The notes below the pieces were generated by a model. That model ran no database searches. It had not been told where the DNA came from and saw nothing but the letters and a program-made list of their open reading frames with translations. A program made the position numbers and the translations under genes. Shown here piece after piece: positions 45,400-53,697 of a stretch of 64,000 bases of DNA. Source of the DNA: Streptomyces sp. NRRL S-455 (lineage in GTDB: Bacteria > Actinomycetota > Actinomycetes > Streptomycetales > Streptomycetaceae); assembly GCF_000717875.1 (NCBI RefSeq), contig NZ_JOCT01000028.1, forward strand, positions 34,388 to 98,387, given 5' to 3'. Positions within the stretch are counted from its first letter, which is position 1, and each line of letters starts with the position of its first letter.

Positions 45400-47004
45400 T
45401 CAGCCGAGCGCGGATGCCGCCCCCTTGAACACGAGTCCGGCCCCGAGGACGACGACCGCGAAGGCCGATCCGAGCGGGGCGGTCCGGCGTACCAGGGCCG
45501 CCATCGGGCCCGCCGTCCAGCGCGGGCGCCGGTCCAGGAGCCGGGTCATGCCGCTGCCCGCCTTGACGACGGCGTACCCGGCCGCCGTGAGGGTGAGTGC
45601 CAGCCCGACGCCGTACGCGACGACGAGCAGCAGTCCGAACCAGGCCTGTCCGAGGGCCGCGGCGCCGACCAGCACGACGACGGCGGACGGGCTGGGCACG
45701 AGGCCGCCCGCGAAGCCCATGAGGATGGTGCCGCGGAGGGTCGGGGCGACGGGGTGGCTGTGGGTGAAGCCGCCGTGGGTGTGCTCGATCGTGTGGGGGT
45801 GGGAGTGGGGGTGCGCGGGGTCGTGCGGGTGGCTGTGCCCGTGCTCGTGATCGTGCTCGTGGTGGTGGCCGTGCGCGTGGCTGTGGTCGTGGGCCTCGTC
45901 GTGGTCGGTGTGGGTGTGGCCGCCGTGGCCGTGCGTGTGGGTGTGGCCGCCGTGGTGGTGGGTGTGCGCGCGGTTGCGCAGGGCGCGGCGTACCAGACTC
46001 GCGCCGGCCAGGGTCACGAGGAGCCCGCTGGCGACACCGAGCCAGGCGATCACCGAGGGGGCCGCCGCCGAACCGGCCGTGACCAGGAGGCCCAGGGCGA
46101 CCACGCCCAGGGTGTGGGTGACCGTCACCGACGCGGCCATGGGCAGGACGTCCTTCATCCGGGCCTGGCCGCCCCGGGCCGCCGCCGTCGCGGCCATGAT
46201 GGTCTTGCCGTGGCCGGGGGCGAGCGCGTGCATCGCGCCGAGGACGACGGCGATCAGGAGGGCCAGCGCGGCGAAGCCCGCGGTGAGGTCGTGCCGGGCG
46301 ACCAGGTCGTCCAGGGCGCGCGTCCACCGGTCGGCGCCGCGGGGGAGCACGGAGGCCGCCGGGGCGTCCGACTCCTCCCCGGCCAGGGCCGGGCCGCCGG
46401 GGCGTACGCGCAGCGCGGCGGATGCGGTGTCGGCCGGGGAGGACAGCAACTCCTCGGGGTAGCGGGTCAGTTCAGCCGAGATCGACTTCTCCGGCACGTC
46501 CGACGCGGTGAGCGTCATACGGTCGCCACGCGCCGTGACCTCCCGCCAGCCGGGGCCGGAGGCGGCGCCGGCACCGCGGAACCCGAGGGCCACGGTCTCC
46601 TTGTCCTTGGGCAGGGGGGCGGTCAGCTCGCACTCCACGCGGAGGGTGTCCAGGCCGGCCTGCCCCGGCCGTACCCGCGCGTCGCTGCGCTCGGCGGTGA
46701 GAGCGGCGGTCCGGCCGTCGACGGTGACCCTGCTGTCCGCGGCGGCCTGCGCGCACCGCTCGCGGGCCCACATGGCCATGCCCAGCCGCTCGATGTCCGG
46801 TCCGGCCTGGGTCGCCGGGATCTCGGCGAGGTCCTCCACGTGGTGGACACGGAGTTCACCGGGGGCGGCGACCAGCCCGTCGTAGCGGTTGACGGTGAAG
46901 TTGCCCAGCGGGTGGGCGCTCGCCGTGTCGGCGGGCAGCAGGGTGAGCGCGCAGGCGGCCGTGAGGACGGCGGCACCGGACGCGAACAGCCGGCGCAGGG
47001 TCAC
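45400..47004 (-). CDS. NicO/RcnA-type metal transporter with extracytoplasmic N-domain and His-rich loop
   Basis: This predicted nickel/cobalt transporter of the NicO family has a signal peptide (to about residue 30, ADTASAHPLGNF) and an extracytoplasmic domain of about 190 residues. The membrane part from about residue 240 contains the family motif GAMHALAPGHGKTIMAATAAARGGQ. Residues about 340-420 form a very His-rich loop (HTHHHGGHTHTHGHGGHTHT...) likely to bind Ni, Co, Zn or Cu. FAGGLVPSPSAVVVLVGA follows. Whether it imports or exports metal is unclear; RcnA members are exporters. The GTG start overlaps the TPR gene stop by four bases. It is the third gene of the DUF4331-TPR-NicO operon. 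Confidence 0.87.
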   Translation of the reverse strand: MTLRRLFASGAAVLTAACALTLLPADTASAHPLGNFTVNRYDGLVAAPGELRVHHVEDLAEIPATQAGPDIERLGMAMWARERCAQAAADSRVTVDGRTAALTAERSDARVRPGQAGLDTLRVECELTAPLPKDKETVALGFRGAGAASGPGWREVTARGDRMTLTASDVPEKSISAELTRYPEELLSSPADTASAALRVRPGGPALAGEESDAPAASVLPRGADRWTRALDDLVARHDLTAGFAALALLIAVVLGAMHALAPGHGKTIMAATAAARGGQARMKDVLPMAASVTVTHTLGVVALGLLVTAGSAAAPSVIAWLGVASGLLVTLAGASLVRRALRNRAHTHHHGGHTHTHGHGGHTHTDHDEAHDHSHAHGHHHEHDHEHGHSHPHDPAHPHSHPHTIEHTHGGFTHSHPVAPTLRGTILMGFAGGLVPSPSAVVVLVGAAALGQAWFGLLLVVAYGVGLALTLTAAGYAVVKAGSGMTRLLDRRPRWTAGPMAALVRRTAPLGSAFAVVVLGAGLVFKGAASALG

Positions 47005-48695
47005 CGGTTCGTCTCCAGATCCTTGAGTGCGGTGCGGGCCTCGCGCGCGCCGAGGGGCGAGAAGCCGGGGTTCAGGTCCAGCGCGGCCTTCAGGTGCTTC
47101 CGGGCGCCGCGTTCGTCGCCGGTGGCGCGTTCGATGACCCCGCGGTGGTAGAGGAAGACGGCGTTGCGGTAGCCGGTGGCGGTGGCCCGGCGGGCGTACG
47201 GCAGGGCTTCCTCGTCCCGGCCGTTGACGTGCAGCGCCCAGGCCAGGGCGTCGGCGGTGTGCACGCTCTGCCGGCGGTCCCACTCGGCGCGGGCGGCGCG
47301 CAGCGCCTCCTTCTTGTCGCCGTGGTCGGCGACGGCCATGGCGGTGTCGAGGTCGGCGTTGACACCGCCCGCGCGGGCCAGGGCGGTCCAGGCGTCGACG
47401 AGGGCGTACTGGTCAGCGGCCTTGGCCCGGTCGCCGTCGGCGCCGCGTTCCTCGTAGAGCTCGCCGAGGGCGACCAGCGGGCCGGGCAGCGGGAAGCGGG
47501 CGACGACCTGCTCAAGCCCCTCCACGGCGGCCGCCCGGTCCCCGCTCGCGGCCTGGGCGCGGGCGCGGCCCTCCAGGGCGGGGAGATACTCCTCGTCGGC
47601 GGCGAGGGCACGGGCGTAGTGGCCGAGAGCGGTCTTGTACTCGCCCTGGTTCCAGGCGAGTTGCCCGAGGGCGGTGGCGACGTACGCGACATCGGCGGGA
47701 GCGCTCGCGGCGCCCAGGGCGCGCTCCAGCACCTCCCGCGCCGTGCGGACATCGCCGCGCAGCTCGTGCACGTACGCGTAGCGTGTGAAGACGGGGACGC
47801 CGGGCCGCCTGTCGTCGGCGGTATCGGCCGCCTCGGCGGCGTCGTCGTACCGCCCGAGTTCGACGAGGGCGTCGATACGGCTGCACAGGGCGCGCTCGTT
47901 GTAGGGATTCTCCTTCAGGGCCCGGTCGGCGTACGCCAGCGCGCCGGGGAAGTCGTGCCGGGCCGCGGCGAGGGCGGCACGGCCGGCGAGGGCCGGGTCG
48001 TTTCCGGGCCGCAGTTCCAGGGACCGCTTCAGGGCGCGCTCGGCCTGGGGGTACCGCGACGGGTCCCCGTTCGTACGGGCCTGCTCGACGTAGGCGACCC
48101 CGAGCGTGGCCCAGCTGCCGAAGTCCCTCGGCTGGGCGCGGAGGTGCTTCTGCAGCGACGCGATCCCCGAGCTGAGGTCACCGCCGGCCAGCACACCGGG
48201 CGACAACGCGCCGGCTGCGGACACGGCATCGACACCGGAAGCGGCCCGACGGTCCCCCGCACCGCCGAAGGCGAGAGCCCCACCGGTCAGCGCCATGGCC
48301 AGCAGCGCGGCGCAACCGGCCAGGTGAGCGGTCCGCCACCGCCGCCCGCCGGCCGCGGCCCGCCGCACGGCGGTGACGCGTGGGCCGGTGCCGCCGTCGT
48401 CCCCGGAGGCAGGGCGGAGATGCGCGCCCCGGGCGCCGGTGTCGGCATCGGATCCGTTCCCGGCGCGCGGGCCGCCGCCCCGCCCGGCTTCCGGTTCTTC
48501 GGCCGAGCGCGGACCCTGCTCCTCCCGCGCTCCAACGGCCGTGCCGTCACCGCCTCGCCCCGTCTCCGCGCCGGCGCCGGACGTCAGGCCACCTCGCTCA
48601 CGTCCCGCAGACCTCTCCGTGTCGGTCTCCTGGTCCGGGCGCCGGCGGTCGTCGCCGCGCCCCTCCGGGGCGCTGTCCGTCGTAGGCGGAGGCAT
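47001..48695 (-). CDS. Membrane-anchored TPR-repeat protein
   Basis: An N-terminal cytoplasmic region of about 120 residues is Gly/Arg/Asp-rich and low complexity. One TM helix follows (about 125-145, LAGCAALLAMALTGGALAF), then an extracytoplasmic array of about ten tetratricopeptide repeats (for example ERALKRSLELRPGNDPALAGRAALAAARHD and HYARALAADEEYLPALEGRARAQA). Such proteins scaffold protein complexes. It lies 105 bp downstream of the DUF4331 gene and overlaps the NicO gene, so it is probably a structural partner of both on the cell surface. No catalytic motif is visible. Confidence 0.82.
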   Translation of the reverse strand: MPPPTTDSAPEGRGDDRRRPDQETDTERSAGRERGGLTSGAGAETGRGGDGTAVGAREEQGPRSAEEPEAGRGGGPRAGNGSDADTGARGAHLRPASGDDGGTGPRVTAVRRAAAGGRRWRTAHLAGCAALLAMALTGGALAFGGAGDRRAASGVDAVSAAGALSPGVLAGGDLSSGIASLQKHLRAQPRDFGSWATLGVAYVEQARTNGDPSRYPQAERALKRSLELRPGNDPALAGRAALAAARHDFPGALAYADRALKENPYNERALCSRIDALVELGRYDDAAEAADTADDRRPGVPVFTRYAYVHELRGDVRTAREVLERALGAASAPADVAYVATALGQLAWNQGEYKTALGHYARALAADEEYLPALEGRARAQAASGDRAAAVEGLEQVVARFPLPGPLVALGELYEERGADGDRAKAADQYALVDAWTALARAGGVNADLDTAMAVADHGDKKEALRAARAEWDRRQSVHTADALAWALHVNGRDEEALPYARRATATGYRNAVFLYHRGVIERATGDERGARKHLKAALDLNPGFSPLGAREARTALKDLETNR

Positions 48696-48800
48696 GGTTC
48701 TCCTCAGTCGGCTGTGCTGGTGCGGTGCGGGAGTCGGCGGCGCGGCCCGTGCCGTGGGGGATGGGGAACGGACCGCGCCGGTCGGTGGGAGCGGAGCGGG

Positions 48801-50336
48801 TCAGTACGCCCGGTTCCGCATGCGGCGCCACCACATCAGGGCCGCGCCGATCAGGACGATGCCGCCCGCCCCGGCCCCGGCGGACGCGGCGATCAGGCGC
48901 ATGTCGTCCGAGCCGCCCTGCGCGCCCGCCGGCTGCAGCGCGTCGCCCAGCTGGCTGCGGACGTCGTTGCCGCCGTCCACGCCCTTGGCGAGCGGGCCGC
49001 GCGAACCCTCGGTCGGGTTGGCCAGGTACGGGAAGGACTTGCCGAACTTCTTGTCGTTCTCGTTGACCGCGTCACCGAGGTCGTTCTTGGCGCCGAGCAG
49101 CTCACCCTCGACCACCTGGAGCGACGCGTCGATCACGTCGTCGGTCAGCCGCCGCCCGTTCGGGAAGCCCGCGGTGTCACCGTCCAGGACACCCAGCCGC
49201 TTCGGCTTGGCGGCCGGCTTGATGGACGTGTTGAGCCGCAGCTGCTCCGACGGCGTCACGTGCGGCGGCTGGTTGAGGTCCTTGACGCCCTTGAGGAACA
49301 CGTCGACCAGGTCGTTGCGCGGCTCGGCCGGGGCCGGGATCTTGTAGATCGCCTCGATGAGCTTCGGCAGCTCCGGGTTGGTGACGTTCTCCAGGAACTG
49401 GGCGTCGTCCCGCGGCGCGGACGCGTTGAACTTGTCCTTGTCCTTCAGCGGGTTGACGACCTCGTTGACCAGCGGGTTGCCCAGACGCGAGACCTGCGTG
49501 AAGTAGCCCTTGGCGTTCTTGCGCTGCGTCGTCGACCAGATGCCGACCACCGGCTGCTCGTGCGACTCGGCGATGAAGCTGTTGGGGACCTGGAGGGCGA
49601 TCGAGTTGACGTTGTAGCCCTTGAGCGTGTCGTTGCCGACCTCGGAGAGGTTCCCGCCGTACAGCAGGTCGAAGACGCGCAGATCCAGGAAGAACGGGTC
49701 GTCGGCCTGCCCGGCGAACGTCTGGGCGCCCCCGGCGAGCTTGTGGATGGCCTGCTTGCGCAGGGTGTTGTAGTCCGGCATCGACGCCTTGCCGACGTTC
49801 GACGGTGCCACCGGGACGTCGTCGGCGACCCTGGTCTTCGACACCGCCTTCAGGTCGCGCAGCTTGATCAGCTCGAGGTCGTAGGTCTGCGTGATGTTGA
49901 GGTCGGGGTCGTCGAGGCTCTCGACCGGGCCCGTGTTGTAGAGGAACGTCTTGTCGTTCTTCGTGTGGGTCTTGAACGTGTACCGGAACACCAGGTCTTC
50001 CTTGGCGTCCCCGTTGCTGTCGATGCGCAGGTCGTACTGCGCGTCCTCGGCGAACGTGAAGAAGTTGGGGCCGCCGGCCGGTTCCTCGAAGGGGATCCAG
50101 TTCGCGATGATGGTCGTCGTGTCCGGCTTGTCCGGGCTGACGAACGCGTACACGTCGGTGTTGTCGAACTGAGGAGTCCCCGAGATGAGCGGGGCCTCCC
50201 GGTGGCTGGAGGCGGAGGCCTCCTCAGGTGCCAGCGCGGTCACACCGGCGGCCGTGAGCCCGCCGGCGGCCAGCGCGCCACATATCGCGGTCGCGATGCT
50301 CCTGCGTCCCGCACCGGTCCTGGGGTTAGGTGTCAT
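48801..50336 (-). CDS. DUF4331 surface protein, membrane-anchored
   Basis: This is a secreted DUF4331 protein of 511 residues. A Tat/Sec-like signal peptide (RRSIATAICGALAAGG..., to about residue 42) precedes the family hallmark SSHREAPLISGTPQFDNTDVYAFVSPDKPDTTTIIANWIPFEEPAGGPNFFTF. A C-terminal TM helix (about 485-503) and an Arg-rich tail anchor it to the membrane. The biochemical role of DUF4331 is unknown; the conserved SSHREAP and DNTD motifs look like metal or ligand sites. The ATG at 50336 is chosen. A candidate ECF promoter facing this gene lies 39-66 bases upstream of the start. Confidence 0.85.
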   Translation of the reverse strand: MTPNPRTGAGRRSIATAICGALAAGGLTAAGVTALAPEEASASSHREAPLISGTPQFDNTDVYAFVSPDKPDTTTIIANWIPFEEPAGGPNFFTFAEDAQYDLRIDSNGDAKEDLVFRYTFKTHTKNDKTFLYNTGPVESLDDPDLNITQTYDLELIKLRDLKAVSKTRVADDVPVAPSNVGKASMPDYNTLRKQAIHKLAGGAQTFAGQADDPFFLDLRVFDLLYGGNLSEVGNDTLKGYNVNSIALQVPNSFIAESHEQPVVGIWSTTQRKNAKGYFTQVSRLGNPLVNEVVNPLKDKDKFNASAPRDDAQFLENVTNPELPKLIEAIYKIPAPAEPRNDLVDVFLKGVKDLNQPPHVTPSEQLRLNTSIKPAAKPKRLGVLDGDTAGFPNGRRLTDDVIDASLQVVEGELLGAKNDLGDAVNENDKKFGKSFPYLANPTEGSRGPLAKGVDGGNDVRSQLGDALQPAGAQGGSDDMRLIAASAGAGAGGIVLIGAALMWWRRMRNRAY

Positions 50337-50374
50337 GCCGTCCGTCCTCCGTGTCAACTTGCCTGACACACGCC

Positions 50375-50402
50375 ATTCGGAGCGGTCGGCAGAGTGGATT
50401 GG
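50375..50402 (-). promoter_or_regulatory. Candidate SigK-type ECF promoter of the DUF4331 operon
   Basis: On the minus strand CAATCC (50401-50396; overlapping CCAATC) is followed after 15 bases by CCGAAT (50380-50375), about 39 bases before the ATG. It resembles the mycobacterial SigK consensus CCATCC/CCGAAT as I recall it. The adjacent sigma gene carries the same pair with the same spacer. Confidence 0.6.
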
Positions 50403-50486
50403 TCGAATCTCAAACGTTCTTACGGAGCATCTGAAAAGTTGTTTCATCGCCGCGGACCCGCGTTTTCGTCGCGCTGATCCGTAACC

Positions 50487-50513
50487 CCATCCGGAGGTGG
50501 CTGCGTTGCGAAT
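50487..50513 (+). promoter_or_regulatory. Candidate autoregulated ECF promoter of the sigma factor gene
   Basis: CCATCC (50487-50492), 15-base spacer, GCGAAT (50508-50513). Transcription would begin near 50520, upstream of the GTG at 50563. This argues against using the in-frame GTG at 50497 as start. Confidence 0.6.
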
Positions 50514-50562
50514 GCCTCGTATGAGGGGACAGGCCCCGTGCGGCCTGGGAGAGGGGGACCGA

Positions 50563-51105
50563 GTGGAGGCGGACGAGCTGCTGCTGCTCGTGGCGGGCGG
50601 GAACCAGCATGCCTTCGAGGAGCTGTACGGGCTGGTGTCCGGCCCGGTGTTCGGACTCGTACGGCGTGTGGTGCGTGACCCCGCCCAGTCGGAGGAGGTG
50701 GCTCAGGAGGTGCTGCTCGAACTGTGGCGCTCGGCGGCGAAGTTCGACCCGGGCCGGGGCAGCGCGATGTCGTGGATCCTCACCCTCGCCCACCGCCGCG
50801 CCGTCGACCGGGTGCGCAGCGCCCGCGCGGCCGGCGAGCGCGAGCAGCGGGAGGCGCTCCGGGCGAACCAGCCGGCCTTCGACCAGGTCACCGAGGAGGT
50901 CGAGGCCGGTCTGGAACGCGAGTGGGTGCGCCGCTGCCTGGACCGGCTCACGGTCCTGCAGCGCCAGTCGGTCACGCTCGCCTACTACGAGGGCTATACG
51001 TACCGTGAGGTGGCCGAGCAGCTCTCCTTGCCCCTGGGTACCGTCAAGACACGGATGCGCGACGGACTGACCCGTATGCGCGAGTGCCTCGGAGGTGTGG
51101 CATGA
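50563..51105 (+). CDS. ECF RNA polymerase sigma factor, SigK type (ECF19)
   Basis: This extracytoplasmic-function sigma factor has region 2 HAFEELYGLVSGPVFGLVRRVVRDPAQSEEVAQEVLLELWRSAAKFDPGRGSAMSWILTLAHRRAVDRVRSARA and region 4 LDRLTVLQRQSVTLAYYEGYTYREVAEQLSLPLGTVKTRMRDGLTRMRE, which match the SigK/ECF19 group. Its stop overlaps the anti-sigma start by ATGA. The GTG at 50563 (EADELLLLVAGGN) is preferred: it has GAGAGGGGGA upstream and leaves room for the proposed promoter. In-frame starts at 50497, 50512 and 50521 are alternatives. It is divergent from the DUF4331-TPR-NicO operon, its likely target. Confidence 0.88.
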   Translation: MEADELLLLVAGGNQHAFEELYGLVSGPVFGLVRRVVRDPAQSEEVAQEVLLELWRSAAKFDPGRGSAMSWILTLAHRRAVDRVRSARAAGEREQREALRANQPAFDQVTEEVEAGLEREWVRRCLDRLTVLQRQSVTLAYYEGYTYREVAEQLSLPLGTVKTRMRDGLTRMRECLGGVA

Positions 51106-51920
51106 GCCTCCTGCGCCGCGAGGACCCGCACTCGCTCGCCGCCCCCTACGCGCTCGACGCCCTGGACCCCGCGGAGCGGATCCGCTTCGAGAGGCACATG
51201 AAGGACTGCGACCGCTGCACCGCCGAGGTCCGCGCCCTGTCCGAGGACGCCGTCCGGCTCGCCTGGTCCACGGCCGCACCCGCTCCGGCCGCGATGCGCG
51301 ACCGGGTCATGGCCGCGGTACGGACCACTCCGCAGGACCCGGCGCCGCAGGACGCGGCACGCGAGCCGGCACGCGCGCGTGCGACGCAGCTGCCGCCGCA
51401 CGTGTGGGGCACCCAGCCGCCGCCGCGGCAGCGGGTCCGGCGCCGGATCCCGCTGTTCGTGCCCTTCGCCACGGTCACCGCCGCCGCGGCCCTCGTCGTC
51501 GCCTCGCTGTTCGCGGTACAGGCGAACCGGACCCAGGACGAACTGGCCGCCGAACGGGACCGGTCACGTGAGATCGCCCACGTCCTGTCGGCCCCCGACG
51601 CCCGTGCGAGCAACGGCCGGGACGGACGGGGCCGCACCATCGGAGTGATCGCTTCCGCCACGGAGGGGAGCGCCGTGGTCACCCTCGGCGGATACGACGC
51701 CCCGCCGGGCGGCCGAGTGCACCAGCTGTGGCTCATGGGTCCGGGCGGGCAACCGCGCTCCCTCGGGCTCTTCCAGGGCGACACGCCGCTGGTCGCCACC
51801 GGTCTCGGCACGTCCGCGACATCACTGGCCGTGACCGTCGAACCCGCCGGAGGGTCACCGCAGCCCACCACCCAGCCCATCGTCCAACTCGCCCTGAAAT
51901 CTGTTGGATTCGGAGAGTGA
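51102..51920 (+). CDS. RskA-type membrane anti-sigma factor
   Basis: This is a single-pass anti-sigma factor that would hold the ECF sigma at the membrane until regulated proteolysis. The N-terminal zinc-binding anti-sigma motif is HMKDCDRC (H-x3-C-x2-C, about residues 32-39). One TM helix lies at about 125-148 (IPLFVPFATVTAAAALVVASLFAV). The extracytoplasmic RskA domain (about 165-270) includes TIGVIASATEGSAVVTLGGYDAPPGGRVHQLWLM. It overlaps the sigma gene by four bases, a standard ECF19 arrangement. The inducing signal is unknown. Confidence 0.88.
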   Translation: MSLLRREDPHSLAAPYALDALDPAERIRFERHMKDCDRCTAEVRALSEDAVRLAWSTAAPAPAAMRDRVMAAVRTTPQDPAPQDAAREPARARATQLPPHVWGTQPPPRQRVRRRIPLFVPFATVTAAAALVVASLFAVQANRTQDELAAERDRSREIAHVLSAPDARASNGRDGRGRTIGVIASATEGSAVVTLGGYDAPPGGRVHQLWLMGPGGQPRSLGLFQGDTPLVATGLGTSATSLAVTVEPAGGSPQPTTQPIVQLALKSVGFGE

Positions 51921-52046
51921 TCGAAAATACATCGTCAACCCCCTTACGGGGAAGGTGAATCCTGTGACCGCGATACACGTGTGCCCGGACGGGACGATAG
52001 GGTTAACCTGCCCGGGCCGGGTGGACTCGTACGGGTGGGGAGTGAC

Positions 52047-52313
52047 ATGGAACAGATAACAGTGCGCAGCAGGGCCAGGGTCCCTGCGATCACGTGCGGG
52101 AGCAGCGCGACCAGTTCGCGCCTCGACCGCCATCTCTCGGTGCTGGCGGGACCCGCCGTCCCGCAGCGGGAGACGGTCGAGGCGACCTCGCTGATGCGTG
52201 AGCTGACCGAGCGCCGGCCGCACGACCGCAGTGGCAGGGGCGCGCGCGTGCGCCGCGTCTCGCTCTTCGCGCCGCTGCGCCGGCTGCGTCGTTCGTTGTT
52301 CGGCGGCAAGTAG
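52047..52313 (+). CDS. Small basic uncharacterised protein (88 aa)
   Basis: I do not recognise a family. The protein is Arg/Ser-rich with no signal peptide or TM segment. It begins MEQITVRSRARVPAITCGSSA and ends in a strongly basic tail (RVRRVSLFAPLRRLRRSLFGGK) that could be an amphipathic membrane- or nucleic-acid-binding helix. The ATG at 52047 follows GGGGAG. The upstream region has a TAGGGT -10-like box near 51999. It stands alone after the anti-sigma gene and is followed by a 212-bp region with no evident gene. Confidence 0.55.
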   Translation: MEQITVRSRARVPAITCGSSATSSRLDRHLSVLAGPAVPQRETVEATSLMRELTERRPHDRSGRGARVRRVSLFAPLRRLRRSLFGGK

Positions 52314-52525
52314 GGGCCGCGCTCGGGCGGTCGCACCGTCCCGGTGCGGCGCCGCGCACTCGTCGTCCGTCATCCCCACGGCACGCAGTGGCGCCAGGTG
52401 TGTTGCCCGAGCGCGGTACGCCCCCTGTCGGTGTCTGATCCCCGCCCGGCAGTGACCGGGGGCGCCGCTCGCTCCCGTCGCCCGTTCCCTGAGAACACGC
52501 TGACCGCATTCCCCTCGGCGTTGTG

Positions 52526-53671
52526 CTAGAGCAGGGCGAGTTGCCCTTCCGGGCCCTCCTCCGGCCCGTCCAGCACGGAGGCCGGGCGGCGGGCCGTGGC
52601 CGGGACCGGCAGAACGCCCGCGCTGGTCAGTTCGGCCGCGGTGATCGGGTCACTGACCGTCCCCCTCTCCTGCGGCGGGCGTGCTTCCGCCAGCAGGGCC
52701 AGGATCGTGATCAGCTCCAGCAGTTCCGACGTCCAGGCCTGGGGCCATGTGGCGGGGCGGATCGCCGCCAGTGTGCCCGGCTCGGCATCGGTGGCACGCG
52801 CCGCGAACCACTGTTCCAGCACGCGCACCCCGCCCACCTCGAAGTCCCAGGCCTCCGGCGGCACGGGGGAGACGCGGCCCTCGCCGAGCAGCAGGGCCTC
52901 CTCGTCCCTGTCGTAGTGCAGGGTCAGGGGGCGGGAGGGCAGCGGCGCGCGGACGTAGGGGCGGCGGCCGCCGGGAAGTTTGGGACGCTCGCCGTCGCGG
53001 CGCATCAGCCACAGCAGCCGGTGGCCCCGCTCCACGCCCCGTGCCCACGTGCCGGCGTCCCCGGTGAGGGGGACGGTGAGGTCCGGGCGGGTCGTCGCCG
53101 TGATCCACGCCAGTACGTCCAGCGGTGTCGGGGCGCTGCCCAGGCGAGTGCCCAGGTGCTCCAGCAGGCCGGGCGCCAGGTTCGGCTCCCGCCCGCCCGG
53201 GCGACGGAACAGCGGATGGACGCGGCCGGGGCGGAGCAGCGGCAGCAGCGAGGTGGCCAGGAGGCCCTCGGGCACCTCCACCACGAAGACCTGCCGCTCG
53301 TCCGCGACCCGCCACAGCTCCGGGCGGGGCGCGTCGATCAACCGCTGGTCGGGGATCAGCCACTGCTCGTCGAAGGGGGCGTGCAGCACCCGCACGGGCT
53401 GCGGGCAGGGTCCCGAGGCGCGGACCAGTTTCTCCGTGCCGCCGGTCCGGCCGGGCAACTGGCCGACGGCCGTGGTCAGCGTGCGTGAACGGCTTGGCTC
53501 GAACAGGGTCTCGCGGTCGGGCCCCTCGGCCTTCACCAAGGCGTCCCAGCGGGCCTTCAGGGACGCCGGGTCGGGGCCCGCCGGCCACCCCCGGCCCAGC
53601 CGCGGCGGTGCGACGGACCACGGCATGAGGTCCGCCAGCAGCGGAGCGTCGTCGTGCGTCACGCTGGGCAT
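52526..53671 (-). CDS. Orphan type-ISP restriction/modification specificity-like domain protein
   Basis: This soluble protein of 381 residues resembles the C-terminal target-recognition domain of type ISP (LlaBIII/LlaGI-like) restriction-modification enzymes. Examples are PDRETLFEPSRSRTLTTAVGQLPG, VRVLHAPFDEQWLIPDQRLIDAPRPELWRVADERQVFVVE and LTLHYDRDEEALLLGEGRVSPVPPEAWDFEVGGVRVLEQWF. The nuclease, helicase and methyltransferase modules of such enzymes are absent here and nearby. Homologues occur as stand-alone genes in many streptomycetes, so it probably has a different, unknown DNA-related role. The ATG at 53671 is chosen; a GTG at 53692 is possible. It follows the GntR gene closely. Confidence 0.68.
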   Translation of the reverse strand: MPSVTHDDAPLLADLMPWSVAPPRLGRGWPAGPDPASLKARWDALVKAEGPDRETLFEPSRSRTLTTAVGQLPGRTGGTEKLVRASGPCPQPVRVLHAPFDEQWLIPDQRLIDAPRPELWRVADERQVFVVEVPEGLLATSLLPLLRPGRVHPLFRRPGGREPNLAPGLLEHLGTRLGSAPTPLDVLAWITATTRPDLTVPLTGDAGTWARGVERGHRLLWLMRRDGERPKLPGGRRPYVRAPLPSRPLTLHYDRDEEALLLGEGRVSPVPPEAWDFEVGGVRVLEQWFAARATDAEPGTLAAIRPATWPQAWTSELLELITILALLAEARPPQERGTVSDPITAAELTSAGVLPVPATARRPASVLDGPEEGPEGQLALL

Positions 53672-53697
53672 CGTACGGTGTGGCTCCGACACGCGGG

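Noticed and set aside
45754..47151. 465-codon plus-strand frame with Val/Gly repeats
   Set aside because: It is the antisense of the His-rich loop and neighbouring coding sequence of the NicO gene.
47094..50366. 1090-codon plus-strand open frame
   Set aside because: Antisense of the TPR and DUF4331 genes; long only because of high GC, with low-complexity Val/Gly/Arg composition and no domains.
50497..50562. Longer N-terminus for the ECF sigma factor (GTG 50497)
   Set aside because: GGAG abuts the codon instead of being spaced from it, and the proposed promoter spans 50487-50513; the GTG at 50563 has better support.
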